64,000 bases of DNA from Chamaelirium japonicum (lineage: Eukaryota > Streptophyta > Magnoliopsida > Liliales > Melanthiaceae). Each line of letters starts with the position of its first letter. Position 1 is the first letter of the stretch. The position numbers and the translations under genes are program-made. Shown in pieces: positions 24,159 to 36,815 of this stretch. Under the pieces are notes generated by a model, which did not search any database, was not told the origin of the DNA, and saw nothing but the letters and a program-made list of their open reading frames with translations. The DNA lies in NCBI GenBank assembly GCA_947650365.1, contig OX393551.1, positions 88,944,697-89,008,696 of the forward strand, in the 5' to 3' direction.

Positions 24159-26873
24159 GTTTCGAAAAAACTAAGACAATTATATCTAACAGCTTCTGCA
24201 GCGGCTTATAGCATCAGTACCTATGTTAGGATTACTTTACTATAAAATAGCCTTCTGCTTTCCTTGATTCTCTGTAGACCCGAAGTCTACATTCCAAGAA
24301 GCATAAGATTTGCTACTAGATAGCGACTCAACTCCTAACATCCTGAGGCCATACTCAATCTTTAAATACCCCCTACACTCGCCAAAGCGGAAATACTTCC
24401 GTTCTTAGCGTTACCAAACTTAGGAGTCCATACTAGTTTCTGCACTAGAATAGTTTTCGATCTCTGATAAGTTACTCCCTTAGGTTCTTCTAAAGAAGAC
24501 ATAGGTTAAGCACTAAAGGCTTTGCCTTTAATCTTGATCTTATCCTTTGTCTCTTGAAAATCTCCTTAGAAGTTCTGCGTTCATCATCTCTAACTTATTA
24601 AAGCTAAAGCCTCTGATAACGCCTTCGAAGGTTCCAAACAAGGATGCAAGACAGACGTCTTCCACCACCTCGTCATCTGGTACCATGTCTTTGGAATCTA
24701 GTTCGTTCTGGAACTCAAAGATGTGTTCCCGAACAAGCATACCCACTGACATCTCGGTACCGACAAGTATCTTAGTGGATAAGCGATCAGTCTACCGACT
24801 TCGCCTAACAGACATCTAATGCAAGTATAACTTTATTTGAGAAGACCCGGTATATCTTTGACTGGCTTCTAAAGAGTTGTCCGCAAGTCTGCTATAACAC
24901 AGAACTTGCACATCTCCTCAGACTCTCGCTAGTCGTCATATACCCTAGTTAGTGCCCTAGTGATATCTGGACTCGGTTAGGTCTAGTACAGGGATATTTA
25001 GATTGGAAGCCAATGTACATTTACTACCCTAAGCATAAGCTAAAGATAGCGCTTCCGCTCTACGTAGTTAGAGACCCGATAACTGGTTCTCTTATGGGAT
25101 AGCGGATAGGGAAACTATAAGGTTGAATGAATATAAATGCAAAATAACTTATTTTATGGATTTTTAAAATAAGCTAATTATATCCAAATGTCAGCGCTAC
25201 CCTCATAGCGAAGACACATCTATGGATTAATTAACCATGTATGTAAGATCTCAAAATCGACTGCACCTGCCTGAGGGGGCATCATGCAGCGTCAATCCGC
25301 TTACACGGGCCTTTCCTTGACTCAGTCCAAATATGCCAACTAAGGTCTTTGATGGACCATGGTTATCTTTTGGCCAGTACCACGTGATCACTATTGTCTT
25401 CGCAACGAATACCTCATGTGTACTTCAGATGCTTAACCACGAGCCTAGGCAATTAAGGAATAGAAGTTCTAACGGCCCCCATGAGGGTGAGTAAAGCCTG
25501 AACCCTTGGCGTCGTAACCGCCATATCCCGAGGGAGATTACTAAGTAGCTTGGCATGGAAAAACATAGCTCTCACCCGAGGGGGTTGTTGAGTTATGCCC
25601 TCCTACCCGAGTACGAAGTGATTGGCCGTGGAGGCCAGGGGATCTCTAAAAGTCCTCTCTTGCATCCCTTATTAAATTTGAGGGTTATTTAATGCAAGTA
25701 TGAGTGTACACTAAGGTCACGATAACCTATACACTAAACCCTGGTCATACCGTGCTCCCACTAGCATTTCAAGCCTTTCGCGAAGCATTAATCGATCTCG
25801 GAATATCATAGTCCCTGCCTCGAGTGGATTTCTCCACTCAAGGGTCATATTATATATCCCAAGAACATCGATGCTTTGCAAACCTAGCTATCACGCTAAT
25901 GCTCTGGAGCCTAGCCTAAGGTCAGACTGACAGGAAAGGTCTTCAACTACCATGGCGCCTCGCTTATAAATTTGACGAATGATATCATAGTAGAATTCCA
26001 ACTCATTCTAGGTTTCGATGCTGGCCAAATAGGCACACCCGGCTAATCGGGTACTGACCTAATAGTGGCATAACCAAATGTGAGGAATTCACACTATCAT
26101 CGATAGTCAATTAAATAATAGGCGTCACTAGTGGAATCCTATCCTAATAAGGTCGCTAGGACCCGAGGGGAAAGGGCATCCCTCTAACACAGATAATCAA
26201 ATTATCGCATCGGGGTTCTCTACAGAAATATAAATAACAGTAGAAAGAAACAACCACAAAACTGAATCAAGTTCAGGGTCCGACCCCTGAACCTGACTGG
26301 CACAGTGTAGGCTCTCTGTTTCCTTCGCAAGACTCCTCGATCCGATGAAAGTCTCTGTATATGATCTCCTGACGCTTTATGCCCTTTGCCGTCATCATGT
26401 ACGCTTTGCCGGATCGCCATCGTCCTCCAAGGTTCCGCTCGTCCTCCCGGTGGTGGATCTCCACGGCAAGTCCTCCTCTTCAATCTGTAACCGAAAAAGC
26501 TCTAGTAAGCTTCGAGCAAGTGCTCGCTCGTACATAATTTCCTAGAATGAAAAGGAAAACAAACCTAGCAAAAAGCCTGGGAATCAAGGGTGGTCAACTT
26601 CCACCACTTGCCCAACTATGGCTCTAAAATCTATCCACACACAGAAGAAAAAGAGATCCAGACAAATTCGCTAACACGAGGTCCGACCCCCGGTAGCAAG
26701 CATTCACATATCCAGAATTATTTTATAAGCGGCGCCCTGCAAGAACAATTCATAGAACATACAATATATATACTATGGATGATCTACTCGTAGAACCCCG
26801 ATGGCGGCACATACTATTCATGCGCGCACATGACGGTTTCATAAAAAAAACATGAAACGCACACCACTAGCGT
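24159..26873 (-). other. Element N 5' internal region (leader and decayed gag)
   Basis: Apart from the gag shred at 24540-24752 no frame is recognisable. The part next to the primer site (about 25.2-26.8 kb) looks like a long untranslated leader with numerous stops in all frames. The minus frame 26220-26483 shows no homology. Confidence 0.6.
24540..24752 (-). pseudogene. Element N gag fragment
   Basis: A 70-residue minus frame with the layout of the copia gag core: 'SVGMLVREHI', an 'NELDS' word, an acidic 'DDEVVEDVCLASL', then 'NKLEMMNAELL'. The family normally shows V-x-x-H-(M/I)...N-E-L...(D/V)...L-x-S-L-P...N-K-...L-x-E-L-x-x-x-L. Its position to the right of the pol pieces agrees with minus orientation. 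The zinc knuckle is not found. Confidence 0.65.
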
Positions 26874-26885
26874 GCTCTGATACCA
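26874..26885 (-). other. Element N primer-binding site (tRNA-iMet)
   Basis: The plus strand reads 'gctctgatacca', the reverse complement of TGGTATCAGAGC. It lies two bases inside the right LTR and sets the element's orientation. Confidence 0.93.
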
Positions 26886-26887
26886 AT

Positions 26888-29191
26888 TATTGGATATAAA
26901 TCCATGGCAAAGGCCCACAGCGGAAGCAAAGAATAGGTCCGAGGACCGTAGGCGGTGTGCGTTACATATCAAAATTTTCATCGAAACGATCTACATATGC
27001 GTGTATGAATCTAGCATGGCAACTACGCGAACCCCTAACGACGATCTAACATGAAAGAATAATCTAGCATGTATGCATGTTCTATCTATGCTAGATCTAT
27101 ATATTAGAGATCATACATGCATGCGGATTCTTTCACCGCGACAAGTTTCTTCTTTGTCGATGGAGACGGGCTCGGATCTGCTCGATATAGCTTTGGTGCG
27201 ATAGCCATAACGTTCTGCTCCGAACTCCGATTGTGCTGAAATTTGGACTGCAAGTAGCCAACTTCAAGATGCAACTTTTACAATAAGTTTTACCTTGTTT
27301 GGACTTATATAGCTCCCAGAATTATAGAAACAACGATCGATGATTTTTTGTGCAGATACTGGACAGCAAAAGGTTACGGGAGATGCCTTCTAGTTTACCC
27401 GATCTCACATGATGCACGGCACCTCGTCGATGGATCTCTGAGTGCCTCGATACGACGAGCTTTATTCTTCTATGAAACACCACGTGAGGAAGACGAGTCG
27501 CCATCTAATGGCGCAAGCGAGAGGTGAGACGAGGAAGGAGATAAGAAGAGAGATAGGGAGAGATGAAGAAAAGGGGGGGTCGGTTTTTCATCACACATGG
27601 CCGGCCCCATATAGTCCCTTATATAGGGGCGGCCTACCCCCTTGGATAAGGATCCAAGGGGATAATGACCTCCTATAATTATCTCTCCATTATCACCCTT
27701 TTATCTCTCCATCTCTTTATCCGTTTTCCCACTTTTTAGGGCTTGTTTTGACCAATTCAAAACCCCTATGTTTATCCTTATGGCCGGCCCTATCATTGGG
27801 GATTCTCATCCCCATAATATAGGGGCCGGCCTTGCATGGGTCGACCACTAGTGAGGCTTGGCAGTGCGTGTTTTACCAAAACGCCCTTATGCCTCAAATT
27901 GACCATTTTTAGTGTGCGAGACTTAGCGATTCTTCCTTAAGTGATCTTGACAAGTTACTTTACTATTAACTGAGGTCACCAGAGGGTGCCCCTAGTAAAG
28001 TCAACCAATCAACTCGCAACATGTCCCGGTGCCTCGCACCCATGTAGCAAAGTTCACTTATGGCAAGGGATAACTACACACGTCTCTGTACTAACCTAGG
28101 GTTTCCCCTTAGTGCACACACATAGCTACGCATCTACCATGCACTAGTGCAAAGCACTCACGGAGCGCAGGCTTAATCTTCTCGCTTCCTCTTAGTGCGT
28201 CCTGTGTTTCGAGGAGATGGTATAAGAACCGTACATAATGTCGATAAGGTGGAACCTTCAGGGGCCAGGGTTCATGGCTTCCAACTTAGACTCGATCAAC
28301 ACACTACCCGAGTGTACCATCGATCCTCTGAGTCCGAGTTAACCTACGTAGCCACCCAGAGTGCGATGCAGGCTGCACTCCAATTCCCCCGGACTTACTA
28401 TATTCTCCCTCATACCCCTACTCTCTGTTTAGTATGGTAAACTCGTTGTCCCTCCATCTGGTGCCATGATGCAACTCGAGCGGTGGAGAATACTGTCAGA
28501 CTCAAGTGCTCATATGACTTGGTTCCTTCCAGGTTGACCACATACATCATACCTCTGATTACTCTTTCGAGCAACCGGATCCGTCACCAGTCTAACTGAT
28601 GACCACCTGGCCAGGGTTTAATACGACGTAGGTCAAACCAAGGAACGCACCTCCCGTTAGGGGTGTGAATAGCCTACAGGAGTAACAAGCTGATGCAACG
28701 CCAGCCGGGTAACCCAGTACACCGTGGTTTTGGATCACTACATCCGGATCCTCATACATTGGTGTGCCAAAGCACCACAAAACTGGTTAGTCCAGCAGAC
28801 ATGGTTCCTTAAGGTTTAGGACCGTTTTACCCTAAGCAGAAATACGATTTAGTGCACCGGTGTCTGCTCACCAATCTGTGCACCGTGTTGGTTCCGTTTG
28901 GCCACAGACACTATGCCTGGTAATGACCGTGGTGGAGACACCCACGCTCTGTCATCCCAACAGCTTATCCTGATAGGGTGACTAATCCTAATTAGAGCTG
29001 CGAACTTATTTAGGTTACATGGGACCAGTCCCTTGAGTCTCCCACTCAAGTGGATTACCATGTAGCCATGGCTCTCTGTTCTGTAATCAGAACACGTACT
29101 AAGGTACGTACCAATATGTATTCCTATACTATCAACCATACATAGCTAAACTATAGGTTTTTACGAGCTGTAGACCTCACCAATTCTAACA
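26888..29191 (-). repeat. Element N LTR, right copy (5' LTR, 2304 bp)
   Basis: Partner of the left LTR. Its inner end reads TATTGGATATAAAT where the left copy has TGTTGG, a G-to-A change that spoils the terminal CA on the minus strand. It is the promoter-bearing copy for this orientation. Confidence 0.93.
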
Positions 29192-29196
29192 TAGGA

Positions 29197-30960
29197 CTCA
29201 TGTACCTATTTCGCAGTGTGGATCCATCACCCCTGCCTCCGATCCCACTGGTCGCCTAACCTTATCTCATGTTCACCTCGCTCCCTGCTTAAATATTAAC
29301 GTAATATCTGTTAGTTCTCTTTGTACCTCGGGCCTGATCGTTATGTTTACTTCTTCTTCTTGTTTTGTGCAGGATCCGTGGATGGGTCAAAGAATTGGGC
29401 TGGGTCGCAGGGGGACTCTATCAGTTGGATCACCTTCAGATTCTCACTTCCACTCCGTCAGCTCTGTCTGTTACCTCTGATGCCGATTTGTGGCACAGAA
29501 GGTTAGGTCACATATCCAGGGATTGACTCCAAAGCATTTTTCGCTTTGGCGCTTTGGGTCGGGTGTCCTTCTTCCCTCTCTCTGTCTGTACTGGGTGTCA
29601 ATTAGCAAAACACTTTGCTCTTCCTTTTTCTACTAGTGTTTCCCGTTCCAGCACCCTTTTTGATCTCGTGCACTATGACATGTGGGGTCCTACTCTAGTT
29701 GCTTTTTTTACTAATTTTTTATATTATATAAGCTTCATAGATGCTTACTCCTGCTGCACCTGGGCCTATCTCATGCGTCACTACTCCGAGATTCCTTATA
29801 TTTATAAGACCTTCACTACTATGCTTCACACCTAGTTTTGTCGACGCATTAAGACTTTTCAGTCTGACTATGCCCAAGAGTATCTCTCCTCTAAGATGCA
29901 TGAGATCCTTCAGACTCATGGCACTCTTCACCAATAGTCGTGTCCCCACACCCATGCAGAACGGAGTTACCAAGTGCAAACATCGCCATGTCCTCGAGAC
30001 AGCATGAGCTCTACTTTTGTTTGCTTATGTTCCATATTCCTACTGAGCTGAAGCTGTCCTGACCGTTGTTTACCTCATCAACATCACTCCGTCCTCCTCC
30101 CTCTCTGCTGTTTTCCCGTGTGAGCGGCTTTACTCCATATCTCCTGGCTACTCTCTTCTCGTACTTTGGGTGCACGTGTTTTGTCCTCCTCCTTCCCTAT
30201 GAGTGCACCAAACTCTCTGCTAGGTCTGTTAGGTGTATTCACTTAGGACTCAGTTTGGAGCACAAGGGATATCACTGCTACAATCCCTTGGCTCACTGGA
30301 TCCGTGTCTCTCGTCACGTCTCCTTTGTAGAGAATGTCTCGTACTTTTCCATTGGGTCCTGAGATCTTCCCTCATCACCTACGTCATCCTCTACGCCGTC
30401 ACCCCCTGTCACCATCACCTTCCTACCTCCGTATCCTGCTCCCACGCCCACCTTCCCAGTTGAGCCTTATCTATCTTCCTCACCACCCATGTCTTCACCA
30501 CCTTTACCTCTCCCGTCTCCACCAACTCCCCCACTATCTCCCCCTCCCCTGTCTCCCCCGTCACCTCCACCACCACCACCTATCACGCGTGTATACGTTC
30601 GTCGCTCTACAGTTCCTCCCAACGAGACTGTCTTCACTAGTACTACTTTGCCTGTAGCTGCTCCTACCTCTCCAGTCTCAGATCCTGGTCCTGTTCGGCA
30701 CTACCCTTCGCGTGAACATCACCCTCCTGATAGATATGACTACTCCCCTGATAGGTTTAGTTACTGTGCTTTTACCCCTGCCTCTTCTGACACCACTGGA
30801 AACTCCGCTATTGCTTCCTACTCTTCGTCCTACCAGGCCTTTCTCACTGCTCTCCATTCCCATCGGGAGCCCTAGTTGTACCGTGAGGTAGTTTTGTACC
30901 CAAAGTAGCGACAGGCCATAACAACGGAGCTTGAGGCATTTCAGCGGACTCAGACTTGGG
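29197..30960 (+). pseudogene. Element A protease end and integrase, broken
   Basis: Reading resumes after element N with the rest of the protease and the GAG-pre-integrase segment (near 29470-29500). The integrase core follows: the 'DLVHYDMWGP' word near 29655 keeps the first catalytic aspartate region, and the region around 29850-29960 corresponds to the second aspartate and glutamate blocks but is full of stops ('cctagttttg', 'caatagtcg'). A Ser/Pro-rich linker (30340-30700) precedes the reverse transcriptase. No frame longer than about 130 codons survives, against roughly 400 for a working copy. Confidence 0.8.
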
Positions 30961-30962
30961 AC

Positions 30963-32390
30963 TTGGTTCCTTGTCCCTCTAGCATGGTGCCTGTCAGCTA
31001 CAAATGGATCTTCAAGGTCAAAACTCGACCTGATGGTTCCATTGAGCGGCACAAGGCCCTCCTCATTGCTCGTGGATTCTCCCAGGAGTATGGGATTGAC
31101 TACGATGAGACTTTTGCTCCAGTTGCTCGGATGACTACTGTGCGCACCCTCTTAGCTGTGGCAGCTACTCAAGGGTGGCCTCTCCATAAAATGGATGTCA
31201 CCAATGTGTTCCTTCATGGTGACCTCTCCAAGGAGGTATATATGGCTCCTCCACTGGGAGATCATGTTCCTCCAGGGCATGTTTGCAGTCTGTTCTGGGC
31301 TATCTATGGGCTTAAACAGGCCCCTCGTGCCTGGTTTGAGCGCTTTCACAATGCAGTTCTTACCGCTAGGTTTGTAGAGCGACATTCTGACTATGCAATG
31401 TTCACCCGCTCCTCCAGTCAGGGTCTTGCTATTTTGCTATTGTATGTGGATATTATGATCATCACTGGGGATAACAGTACCACCATAGCATCCCTTCAGT
31501 ATCACCTTCAGAGTCAGTTTGAGATGAAAGATCTGGGCCCTCTTTGGTACTTCCTTGGCCTTGAGATTCCCCGCTCGACCCGTGGTTTGTTAGTGTCCCA
31601 ACAGAAGTACATTTTCGATATTCTTGCTAATGCTGATCTCACTGACTCTCGCACTGCTGACACACCCATGGAGCTCAATTTGAAGCTCCTACCTACATAT
31701 GGTGAGCCTCTCCAGGATGTCTCCAGATATCAGAGGTTGGTTGGTATGCTAGTCTATCTCACTATGACTAGACCTGACATTGCTCATGCTGTTGGCATAG
31801 TCAGTAAGTTTGTTCAGGCTCACCGACCTGTTCATTATGCCGCAGTACTCAAGATCATTCGCTATCTCTGGGGCACCATCACTCGTTCTTTGTTTTTTCC
31901 CTCCACCTCTACTCTAGTGTTGCGCGTCTACTCCGATGCAGACTGGGCAAGAGATGTTGTTACTCGTCGTTCTACCATCAGAAACTTTGTGTTCCTTGGT
32001 GACTCCCTTATTTCTTGGCGTAGTAAGAAATATGAGTCTGTTGCTCACTCCAGCACCGAAGTCGAATACAGGGATATGACTTTCACCACTGCAGAGATTA
32101 TCTGGCTTCGTCGTCTTCTCCTTGACCTGGGAGTTGTGATCTCCGAGCCCACACCCCTATTCTGTGACAACCGGAATGCTATTCAGATTGCTAGCAACCC
32201 GGTTTTTCATGAGCGGACAAAACATATAGAGCTTGACTGTCACTATGTTCGCCAGGAGTTCATTGCCCACACCATCTCCTTGCCATTCATTCATTCAATG
32301 GAGCAGACTGCTGATTTTCTCACGAAGGCTCTTACAGTTGCTCGCTTCAGGCATTTTGTCAACAAACTCTCGGTATATGATCCACCGTGA
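30963..32390 (+). pseudogene. Element A reverse transcriptase-RNase H, open frame with altered active site
   Basis: A 475-residue open frame covers the copia reverse transcriptase and RNase H. Landmarks: 'YKWIFKVKTRPDGSIERHKA' near the start, 'MDVTNVFLHGDL' (about residue 78), 'YGLKQAPRAWFERF' (about 114), 'LLYVDIMIITGDN' (about 160), then RNase H with 'YSDADWA' and 'STEVEYRDM' and a C-terminal 'HERTKHIELDCHYVRQ'. The metal-binding YVDD motif has become YVDI, a substitution expected to abolish polymerase activity. It is the longest open frame in the four related copies. The start is simply the first Met after an upstream break; the natural protein is a polyprotein. Confidence 0.9.
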
Positions 32391-32403
32391 GTTTGAAGGG
32401 GAG

Positions 32404-32543
32404 TGTTAATGTATAGAGATGGTTCGGGTTTTATGTATAGTCGGATCGTGTTCATGTGCTATTGATGTACATATATACTGCGCATTAGTCCCTCAATAAA
32501 GATTATTCCATTCTCTTCAAACCCTAGCCCTCTTCTCCTAACA
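32404..32543 (+). repeat. Element A 3' LTR (140 bp)
   Basis: Starts TGTTAATGTATAG after the purine tract 'gaaggggag' (32395-32403) and ends CTCCTAACA, followed by the ATAAC duplication. By hand it differs from the 5' LTR at about 15 positions, mostly transitions. Confidence 0.95.
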
Positions 32544-32548
32544 ATAAC

Positions 32549-33397
32549 ATTAATTTGAAAAAATCTAGAGTTATGAAAAGTGGTATTATTAATTACATTA
32601 CATTTGGTAATAATAGGAAGAAGGGACTGAAGGGGTATTTGGATGAGTCCTTCCTGAGCTCAGACCCTGCAGATCATGGAGTTATTGATGTCCCTTTTGC
32701 AACTACCTCAAATGTTGTACCATAATTTTATGGGGGACACAACCTGAACAGCAGTGAATGGGGCCACCTCCCCTCTTATGGCAAGTCCGATAGGACAAAG
32801 GCCCTACCCTCAGGAGTGTGAGGACATTGGGACAGTGGCCTATGAATCAGTAGGGGTGCCCCAGGCCAGTACTTTCCTAGTTCACCAACCCCCAAACTCC
32901 CCACATTTTTTTCACCAATCCTTGGTATAGCTCATTAAGGTTAGCCCCCATTGGCAGCTCCTTTTTGGAATCATCCCTCAGAGGTCCCCTACAGATTTGG
33001 ACTGGTGAGGCACATTGGTCCATTGGTAGGGAAGTGGGAACTGAGAGGCACCCCACACCACAAGGCCCCTCCCTTGCATCTCTATCCTCCATTAATTCCA
33101 ACCCCCCAAGAGATAAGGTCTGGGGGCACACCATGCTCACATCTTTTAATGGTGGATAGAAGGCTACCCTCGTTGCACGGCTCCGGCGGCAGTGGGCGAC
33201 AGATGTACTGGTAGCTCAAGATATTTGGGTCCGATCGGTTCGTGCGACGTCCTCTCAGCGTGAGCATTTAGCGTCCTAGAGGGCCCGTGCCCGTGACCGC
33301 CTCGTCAGGATGGCAGACAAGCCCTCTCAATTGATTTGTTGTGGAGGGGGTAGAGGAAGTGAACCCAGACCACGAAGGTGTTCGGACGGAACCTTGC
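32549..33397. other. Non-coding spacer right of element A
   Basis: No supported gene. A short plus-strand piece (32610-32725) reads as a plausible coding remnant but matches nothing I know. The overlapping frames at 32877-33267 on both strands look like chance in GC-balanced sequence. Confidence 0.35.
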
Positions 33398-34046
33398 GTG
33401 GGTCGTGATTTTATGTCAACGGCCCCATCGGTGGTTCGAACTCTTAATCAAGGCTCAAACGGCCAATTCGATCATCTCGCCTGCCACTGATGATGTTTTT
33501 TTTTTTTGAGAAATCCCTCTTGTGTGGAGGGGGGGTTTGGCCTGGATCCCTACCAGTTTATTGGATAAAAGGAATTAATGTTGTTCTACAAGCTAGTCTG
33601 ACTTAGATGCAAGTTCATGGGACTCCATAGGATAGAGGCCAATGGATGATGATGGGGGTTTTAAGAATTAGAGGCATCAGATGCTTTTGGTTCTTATAAA
33701 TTTAAGTGTTACCTGCAGTTGTGGGTCGTGATTTTATGTCGATGGCCCCATCGGTGGTTCGAACTCTTAATCATGGCACGAACGGCCAACTAGATCATCT
33801 CGCCTGCCACTGATCATGTTTTTTTTTTTTTTTTTGAGAAATCCCTCTTGTGTGGAGGCGGGGTTTGGCATGGAGTCCTACCAGTTTATTGGATAAAAGG
33901 AATTAATGTTGTTCTACAAGGTAGTCTGACTTGGATGCAAGGTCATGGGATTCCATAGGATAGAGGCCAATGGATGATGATGGGGGTTTTAAGAATTAGA
34001 GGCATCATATGCTTTTGGTTCTTATAAATTTAAATGTTACCTGCAG
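33398..34046 (-). repeat. Tandem duplication of a 323-bp unit carrying a LINE tail
   Basis: Copies at 33398-33718 and 33721-34046 share 'gtgggtcgtgattttatgtc', 'tcgcctgccactgat', a T-run, 'gagaaatccctcttgtgtgg', 'taccagtttattgga' and 'ttacctgcag'. The T-run plus 'gagaaatccct...ggtttggcctgga...ctaccagtttatt' is the reverse complement of a plant LINE 3' end with poly-A, and a related tail occurs at 43848-43915. The unit therefore contains a severely 5'-truncated LINE insertion that was later duplicated in tandem. T-run lengths differ between copies. Confidence 0.8.
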
Positions 34047-36739
34047 GCTGCAGCTAGTTGTGGACATTGCTAAGGTCAAGGGAGGCCTCATAATGGCTGA
34101 GCAAGGGGACAAGCTTGAGGCCAATGAAAAGGGATTCAATAAGATGGTCATGGTTTTTCAGAGAGTGGAATATTGGGGATAAATGGTTTAATATGAAGAT
34201 GCCCTAGCAATGCTTGGTTGTCCTGATTCCATGCACCATGCATGGAATATATGAGCCTTTTCACAAGCAAGCAAACACTAGTTTAATAGCGCCTTGGCAT
34301 CTTCTATGAACCCTCATATGTTCTTACCTATATGATGTCCTTAATACCAATTGAATACCAATCTCCACAATTTAATCTCCTTTCTATTTGGTAGGTGCCT
34401 CCTCTGAAAAGTCATCAACCTTGACTTGATTTTAAAAACATTAGACGGAAAATTAAAATACATGGTTTGTGGCGGGCAGGGGAAAAAAAACAAATTTATA
34501 TTTGAGAGAAGAAAACTCAAGTGACCAATGGAAAGAAATGGTCCCCTCTGCTCCTTCCACGTTCGGACGAAGGTTGATCGGGCTAGTTTCTACTGCACAC
34601 CTCTACGCGCAACCCTGCGACGGTGTACCTATCATCCCACTTGGTGAAACTTTTGAGTACCACCATCTTTAAACATGGACACTTTGATCGAAAATGACAT
34701 TGTTTTCTTTATTTCGAAAAAATCGCCTCTCTCGGTGTGTGGAGCGATCGATGCTTGTAGGGCCTTGCTGCTTACACGTTGACGTACAATAATTAAACAA
34801 TCATTTAGCTTAAACAATGGTGTTTCTTGATTCCGAAACCATATCAAATCAAGGATTTACTACTCACAAATCTTTCAAGTGTGGGGAGATGTTCATGCTA
34901 ATGCCAAGCAAAGAAACAATATCATATCCTCCCAATACAGCCCTCCTTTCAGCCTAATACCTCCACTAGAGTAAAAATGAGGGAAAGATGAGAGAATTAC
35001 ATGGCAATGGGGCCTTCGGGCCATTACATTGAGAAGGTGGCAGGGAGACTTTTTCTCTTTGTTCTTTGTCGGTGGAAGCACAAGAAGTTTATTCCAGCAA
35101 TTAAGTTCTTTGAGGGTCCTTCTATATGGATTGGGATACCTCTGTTCTTGTCCTCCTTTCCTTTTAAATATATACCAGAAAAGAGGGTTCAAACAAAACC
35201 GACAGAATCCACACATTATCACCCCATTCAGCAATCCATGACTTCGTAAATCGCCCCACTATTAAGAACCTTGTCAACTAGTATATCCGTGACAAGCGAA
35301 AGATTAATTGAGTTCATCACCATCTGATACCATTGAGGGCTATACTAATCTGCGATCAATAGGATTAACAATCATCGATCATAACTTCCATTCAAAGGTC
35401 ACTATTCAACCTCGTAAGATGTAAGATGGCAGTAGAATGACACAGCATGGATGCGTTAATTTGGGATCTACGATCGTATTTATTATCAGCATCGAAGAGA
35501 GAGCATTACGTTAGTGGAGTTTGAACTACTATCCTATAACTCATGGATATTTTGATCCCAAAATTCCAAAAAAACGAACCAGGATACGATACCAAAATGA
35601 CGCCAACACCCGAGTATTTTCAGGATTGAGATGTCTAATGTTATAAAAAAACTGATCTCTTGGTCATCAGAATGGTTATAGGATCGTGATAGCATTCTAC
35701 GTACTAGCTTGCACTAACTATCTAAGATCTAGTTGAAGGAATTCCTACATGTATATATACTTCTAGATTATGACACTTCATCTACCAAGATCATCATCTT
35801 TCAAATATTGATTACTTGGACAACAACATCAGCTGCCATGACATCACTGCTATACATTGGATGAACTGTGTGTGGGCATAGAGATGATCAATAATAGAAA
35901 TATGAATACTTCATCAAGGCTATGAATTGAAGCCTGTAATAAGGTATTTTTCGTATTTCTCAATAAAAAACAATAAAGTATTTTTCGTATGGACAACGTA
36001 ACGACAATCAGGTCGTAATTAGGAACATAGATACTCCGACCACAAGGTCAGCGAGAAGTCGAAATTTCGGAGACATCGATGAAATATTATCACGCCCTAC
36101 ATCATCTTGGATAGATCAAGCTTTTACGTGACAACAATTTAGTCAACGCGCGAGCAGTGAATTGTGCTTATATCACCCACGACATTACATGCTCACATCG
36201 TGGAGACGTGACGCTTACACTTCTAATGATCACCAACTTGAAACCTTGAGATTATGACGATAACTCCGATGTTAAAACTCTGATAGAAGCTGCCAAGGGC
36301 TCGACAGATGCCACGGTAGTTACTTTTTCGTATGATTGGGGCCTCATCTCCATGATCACGTCAAGTCGCCACTTGCGACCACTGGTAAGTTGGAATTGAA
36401 CTAATGATGTTGAGACGCTTGAGTCGTAGTCACTGTTGCAACATCTTGACTGGTAGTATTTCACATCAAACACTCATGGTTCTCTTGTTGCTTCTTTAGA
36501 TGAAAGTTTGCTTTCAACTCTACTCACTGGTAAGTATTTCATTGTGCTCATGGTGAGCTTCGTTCAAGCATTATGTTTTAATCTAGTTTGATAGAGACTA
36601 ATGATGTCTTTCGCCTTCTCAATATTGCACTTAACCAATATATAATTGCGTTCATGGCCTTAGTATTGTAGCAATTGGCTCTAGAGGATTCATACCTAGG
36701 GTAAACTAGCTAGGTTACTTTGGCTCTTCAATCAATTAG

Positions 36740-36815
<76 letters not shown>

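Larger units (their letters stand above)
7937..29191 (-). mobile_element. Copia retrotransposon N (long LTR), inserted in A
   Basis: Two direct copies of a 2.3-kb sequence (7937-10253 and 26888-29191) bound the element, flanked by a 5-bp duplication with one mismatch: TGGGA (7932-7936) and TAGGA (29192-29196). Removing the element rejoins the protease/integrase reading of A. The primer site (26874-26885, reverse complement of TGGTATCAGAGC) sits inside the right LTR and a purine tract (10254-10268 on the minus strand, GACCTAGTGGGAGAT) inside the left one, so N runs right to left. Internal sequence totals about 5.4 kb once the CACTA insertion is removed and holds only shreds of gag, integrase and reverse transcriptase. 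Sampled LTR stretches differ by about 7-9%. Confidence 0.93.
6577..32543 (+). mobile_element. Copia retrotransposon A, split by a nested element
   Basis: A complete Ty1/copia element by its ends: a 140-bp LTR at 6577-6716, a matching LTR at 32404-32543, and a perfect 5-bp target duplication ATAAC (6572-6576 and 32544-32548). Primer-binding site TGGTATCAGAGC (6717-6728) touches the 5' LTR, and a purine tract 'gaaggggag' (32395-32403) touches the 3' LTR. Gene order is leader/gag, protease, integrase, reverse transcriptase, RNase H, as in copia. Element N (7937-29191) interrupts the protease-integrase interval; without it A is about 4.7 kb. Hand alignment of the two LTRs shows about 15 differences in 140 positions, making A one of the older insertions here. 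The element is defective. Confidence 0.95.

Noticed and set aside
32877-33267. Overlapping frames on both strands near 33 kb
   Set aside because: Frames oppose each other, none matches a family, and no conserved motif is seen.
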